64,000 nucleotides of DNA from Alphaproteobacteria bacterium (GTDB lineage Bacteria > Pseudomonadota > Alphaproteobacteria > UBA7879), in the NCBI GenBank assembly GCA_002869105.1, contig PKTP01000010.1, forward strand, positions 160,711 to 224,710, given 5' to 3'. Below the pieces are notes generated by a model. It made no database searches and was not told the DNA's origin. It was given only the letters and a program-made list of their open reading frames with translations. Position numbers and translations under genes: made by a program. Of the stretch, positions 61,230 to 64,000 are shown piece after piece; the first letter of the stretch is position 1; every line of letters begins with the position of its first letter.

Positions 61230-62198
61230 ATGAAACGCCTTAAAATTGCGCCTTATGACCCCAGTTGGCCCGATCTGTTTCAAGAGGAATCAGAAAAGAT
61301 AAAAGCTGTTTTAAAAGATAGGCTCTTAGAGATTCATCACATCGGCTCAACAGCGGTTACTGGTCTGGCAGCTAAACCCATTATTGATATGATTGTTGTA
61401 GTGCCCTCTTTTTCAGAATTAAGCGAACAATTAGTGAAAATTGGCTATTGCTATAAGGGAGAATATAATCTGCCGATACGACAGCTGTATGAGAAAGAAG
61501 CGTCTCCTAAAATATATGTTCATGCTCACCTAGAAGGGAGCGCAGAAATTGAGTTGAATCTTGTCTTCCGAGAGGCCTTACGTGCAAGTAAACTTCTTTG
61601 TGAGGAATATGCCCGATTAAAGCTTAAAGCCGCCCAAAATCCGACAGCTGGGCAAAAAAGAACTCAAACGGGGATATCTCTTTATAATCTGCAGAAAAAT
61701 GGATTTATCACACAGGTGTTAACGGATTCTGGTTTTAACGGGCTATGTATGCGTCTTTGCACCCAAACAGAAGAATGGGACGCGTATCATCGATTACGCA
61801 AAGATCTTTTGTTTGAGCCAGCTGGAATCGTTTATGATGAAAATCATCCCTCTCTTACAGATCCAGCTTTAAAACATTTGGTGTTTATAAAAGGCACGCA
61901 AATTATAGCGGCGGGAAGCCTGGAGTGGAGGAATGATAAAATCATCATCGTGAGGTCTCTAGCCGTGGATAGAAGATTCCAACGTCAAGGAATGGGCAGT
62001 CTTTTCTTAGAACGCCTTGAAAAATGGGCTGTGTTTCAGGGCGCGCAGCAAGCATATGTAAATGCGAATAGACAGGCCGTTCCTTTTTACCAAAAACATG
62101 GGTACGAAAAACACTCTTTTGACGATGACTCCCTCATGCTCAACATCCTTCAGATGGGGAAAAAACTCAAACTTTCGAGGAGCGAAAAATTAATATGA
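61230..62198 (+). CDS. GrpB-domain nucleotidyltransferase fused to a GNAT acetyltransferase
   Basis: The 322-residue protein combines an N-terminal GrpB/UPF0157 domain (KIAPYDPSWPDLFQEESEKI, LEIHHIGSTAVTGLAAKPIIDMIV) to about 165 and a C-terminal GNAT domain from about 185 (WDAYHRLRKDLLFEPAG, then VRSLAVDRRFQRQGMGSLFLERLE with the Q/R-x-x-G-x-G/A acetyl-CoA loop, AVPFYQKHGYEKHSF). The GrpB part belongs to the nucleotidyltransferase superfamily; the GNAT part acetylates an unknown amine. It overlaps the NUDIX gene by 4 bases. Confidence 0.86.
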   Translation: MKRLKIAPYDPSWPDLFQEESEKIKAVLKDRLLEIHHIGSTAVTGLAAKPIIDMIVVVPSFSELSEQLVKIGYCYKGEYNLPIRQLYEKEASPKIYVHAHLEGSAEIELNLVFREALRASKLLCEEYARLKLKAAQNPTAGQKRTQTGISLYNLQKNGFITQVLTDSGFNGLCMRLCTQTEEWDAYHRLRKDLLFEPAGIVYDENHPSLTDPALKHLVFIKGTQIIAAGSLEWRNDKIIIVRSLAVDRRFQRQGMGSLFLERLEKWAVFQGAQQAYVNANRQAVPFYQKHGYEKHSFDDDSLMLNILQMGKKLKLSRSEKLI

Positions 62199-62734
62199 GA
62201 GAACAAACTTGCCAACTTCTTGCAGCCTATACGTCTTCTTACCCTGAAGAACTCGTTTACAAAGAAAAAATGCTTCAATTTCTTGATACGTGCCCGGACT
62301 GTTTTTTGCGAAGTTGTCGGGCGGGGCATTTCACAGCTTCTGCGTTTCTCCTAAACCCAGAAAAAACCCACGTACTTCTCTTGCTTCATGCCAAGCTCGA
62401 TAAATGGATGCAGCTCGGGGGCCATTGTGATGGGGACCCAGATGCACTTGGGGTTGCAATAAAAGAAGCGCAAGAGGAATCTGGTATTCAAAAAATTCGG
62501 GCCATCCGTCCTACTGTTTTTGACATCGGTATTCATCTTATCCCTCCTTATAAAGAGGAAGAGGCACATTACCATTTTGATATTAGATTTCTATTACACG
62601 CTTATGAAACAGATCAAGTCATCCAAAATCATGAATCTAAAGCTCTTCAATGGCTTAAGATAACAGGTGAAAATTTACCTAAAAATCGTGCTTCTGTGGA
62701 TCGCATGTTTGAAAAAATCAAAAAAGAACAGTGA
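62195..62734 (+). CDS. NUDIX hydrolase
   Basis: The 179-residue protein has the NUDIX box GGHCDGDPDALGVAIKEAQEESG region with conserved EAQEESG, an N-terminal extension and the C-terminal helix. It hydrolyses a nucleoside diphosphate linked to some moiety, specificity unknown. The ATGA overlap with the GrpB-GNAT gene suggests a two-gene operon, perhaps a nucleotide or nucleotide-sugar modification and clean-up pair. Confidence 0.87.
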   Translation: MREQTCQLLAAYTSSYPEELVYKEKMLQFLDTCPDCFLRSCRAGHFTASAFLLNPEKTHVLLLLHAKLDKWMQLGGHCDGDPDALGVAIKEAQEESGIQKIRAIRPTVFDIGIHLIPPYKEEEAHYHFDIRFLLHAYETDQVIQNHESKALQWLKITGENLPKNRASVDRMFEKIKKEQ

Positions 62735-63006
62735 GAAAGGCCCATGAAAATTAGCTATGACCGGATATTGACCCATGAATAAAATTTAGATTTACAGCAA
62801 GATGCTTTACACAACTTTTGTTGCGAAAATATTTTTGCGGGTCTAGCTTAGTTTGAACGCTATGTCATTGTGAAACACTCCAAGGCTGGCGTGCTCACTG
62901 CTTGGGTTAGTGCAATTTTTTTTATAAAGAATTCCTAGATACTTAATTAGCTGGCGTTTTTTCTTATTAAGTTAGATAATTCTATTTAACTTTTGCAAGT
63001 GGCTTT
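62735..63006. other. Gap with decayed coding-like stretch
   Basis: A 272-base gap. On the plus strand near 62850-62938 a frame reads FERYVIVKHSKAGVLTAWV without a start or family, which looks like gene debris. No promoter or terminator that I can defend. Confidence 0.3.
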
Positions 63007-63597
63007 ATGATAATGTGGAATGAACTTTTGACTGGGCTGGGGACAGCTCTTTCTGTTGTCGCACTTCTTTATTACCTTTGGGCAACAATCCAGAAAAAGA
63101 TTTTTCTGCATGCGTTTTCGTGGCTGATTTGGGGAACCACTGTTATGGTCTCATACCTGGCTCAGCTCACGGAAAATACAGGAATTGGATCTCTTGTTAC
63201 CCTTGCCGTTTCGATTCAATGCTTTTTAATAGGCATTTTTTCCTTTTTTTATAGCAAATCAAACACTTTTAGCCGAGGCGATTGGATTACTCTATTGGCA
63301 AGCATCATTGCGATCATCTTCTGGATTTTTACTTCAAATCCTTTATATGCCGTCATTATTATCACGATTGCAGATACTTTTGGGTATTACCCTACCTTAC
63401 GTAAGAGCTTCCTCTTCCCAAAGGAGGATATGCCTGGGATTTTTTTAATAGGTTCGATAAAGTTTGGACTTTCCATATTCACGTTTAATGAGCATACTTT
63501 AGTCAATACGCTCTTTCCTGCAGCAGCTACAATCGTAGATGCAAGTGTATTTTTTATGATTGTTATTCGTCGCTATCAACTCCAAAAAAAGATGTAA
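63007..63597 (+). CDS. Multi-spanning membrane protein of unknown function
   Basis: 196 residues with about six or seven hydrophobic helices and short polar loops (first TM near 8-27, the loop SKSNTFSRGDW, then a loop with YYPTLRKSFLFPKED). There is an ATG at 63007 with an in-frame ATG at 63013. The repeated small helices recall SWEET-like or DUF-type membrane proteins, but I cannot place it. Its role is unknown. Confidence 0.65.
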   Translation: MIMWNELLTGLGTALSVVALLYYLWATIQKKIFLHAFSWLIWGTTVMVSYLAQLTENTGIGSLVTLAVSIQCFLIGIFSFFYSKSNTFSRGDWITLLASIIAIIFWIFTSNPLYAVIIITIADTFGYYPTLRKSFLFPKEDMPGIFLIGSIKFGLSIFTFNEHTLVNTLFPAAATIVDASVFFMIVIRRYQLQKKM

Positions 63598-63906
63598 TTG
63601 GCAGCTTTCTTACTTGCTGATCCTTGCCTGCAACCAAGGATCCTTGGCGGACTATAAGAATGTTTCAAGAAGACTGCTTTGGATTTAAAGGGGGCTGAGT
63701 TCCAAGAATTATCAGGCCATCCCTGGCGCGGCCTCTGCCATAACCACCCGGGATTTAATCGGCCTGGTTCAAAAGAACATCTATCTTGAAGAAAAAAGGG
63801 ACTCTGAAACACACCCGCTATTGGTTGAATTTAAAAGGCTCTTTAGGCAACCAGTTGTCAGGCGACCCTAAACCATGATAAATAAACAAAAAAACATTTT
63901 GTACTG
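63598..63906 (+). pseudogene. Remnant of a Fic-like (or similar winged-helix) gene C terminus
   Basis: In a frame near 63700-63840 the translation SAITTRDLIGLVQK resembles the C-terminal winged helix that ends many Fic proteins (A-x-TRDL-x-x-L). In a second frame RYWLNLKGSLGNQLSGDPKP ends at 63870 near a stop. The two would join by one or two base changes. No start is present, so it is a fragment. It is the only content I see in this 309-base gap. Confidence 0.35.
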
Positions 63907-64000
63907 ATGACCTCTCTTTCTTCTAACTACACACTTTCAGTAATTGGCCTGGGCTATGTGGGGCTGCCGGTGGCGGTTTCTTTTGGCAAGGCTGGATATA
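63907..64000 (+). CDS. Partial nucleotide-sugar dehydrogenase (UDP-glucose/UDP-GlcNAc 6-dehydrogenase family)
   Basis: The first 31 codons, MTSLSSNYTLSVIGLGYVGL and then PVAVSFGKAGY, carry the Rossmann GxGxxG motif and the N terminus typical of the UDP-GlcA/ManNAcA dehydrogenases such as VipA/TviB, WbpA or WecC. The gene runs off the window. It implies that the surface-glycan region continues to the right. Confidence 0.85.
   Translation, partial: MTSLSSNYTLSVIGLGYVGLPVAVSFGKAGY

Noticed and set aside
63576..63812. Minus-strand frame at the 3' end of the membrane protein
   Set aside because: Overlaps the Fic-like remnant region and has no family or start signal.

Overview
The window looks like chromosome from an alphaproteobacterium, most likely one of the host-associated, genome-reducing lineages (Holosporales/Rickettsiales-like). 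Pointers are a circularly permuted two-piece tmRNA gene next to an alpha-type sspB, an ALAS-type hemA, the tatA-tatB-tatC-serS-nlpD gene order, a moderately A+T-rich sequence, and several freshly broken genes. Placement below the class level is inference. No rRNA, tRNA, CRISPR array, insertion sequence or prophage was seen.

Layout. 1-5 kb: end of an MFS transporter, mutY, an NlpD-like amidase activator, serS and tatCBA. 5-10 kb: an outer-membrane barrel gene with a clear terminator, a frameshifted OmpA-like gene, xthA, an A-type Fe-S carrier, ychF, pth and rplY. 10.3-13.4 kb: a small type IV pilus/type II secretion-like operon (frameshifted secretin lipoprotein, two pseudopilins, a small membrane protein). 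13.5-24.9 kb: an effector-binding-domain protein, gltX, an EVE protein, a SOUL haem-binding protein, hemA, rlmE, a Gfo/Idh oxidoreductase, a secreted unknown, uvrA, hemB and a small secreted unknown. 24.9-31.1 kb: an Atm1-like ABC exporter, then a LysR regulator divergent from dabB-dabA, a two-gene inorganic-carbon uptake system with an intact zinc site. 31-44 kb: a secreted unknown, murJ, mlaC-mlaA, hflC-hflK, mrp/apbC, a LOG-family gene, a frameshifted rsmD, rluB, an MscS channel with an in-frame 42-bp duplication, an ABC exporter and secB. 44.6-47.1 kb: a SlyB-like lipoprotein, trxA, permuted ssrA, sspB and a flavodoxin-fold reductase.

From 47.4 kb the character changes to a surface-glycan region, visibly richer in A+T between about 50 and 56 kb. 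An OafA-type acyltransferase and an unknown gene lie on the plus strand. A long minus-strand operon runs from 60.7 down to 50 kb: DegT aminotransferase, E1-alpha and E1-beta-like thiamine-diphosphate enzymes, phosphoglycosyl transferase, methyltransferase, GT4 glycosyltransferase, a decayed UDP-GlcNAc 2-epimerase, a Wzy-like polymerase split at a 15-bp tandem repeat, another GT4 and a Wzx-like flippase. The window ends with a GrpB-GNAT fusion, a NUDIX hydrolase, a membrane protein, a Fic-like gene remnant and the start of a nucleotide-sugar dehydrogenase.

The strongest leads are the tmRNA, whose 33-codon tag holds three AN-x-N modules beside the gene for its adaptor SspB; the E1-alpha/E1-beta pair inside a glycan operon without E2 or E3; the DAB bicarbonate system in a probable intracellular bacterium; and the repeat-associated split polymerase. 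At least five genes carry frameshifts or stops, so either reductive decay is under way or the sequence has indel errors.
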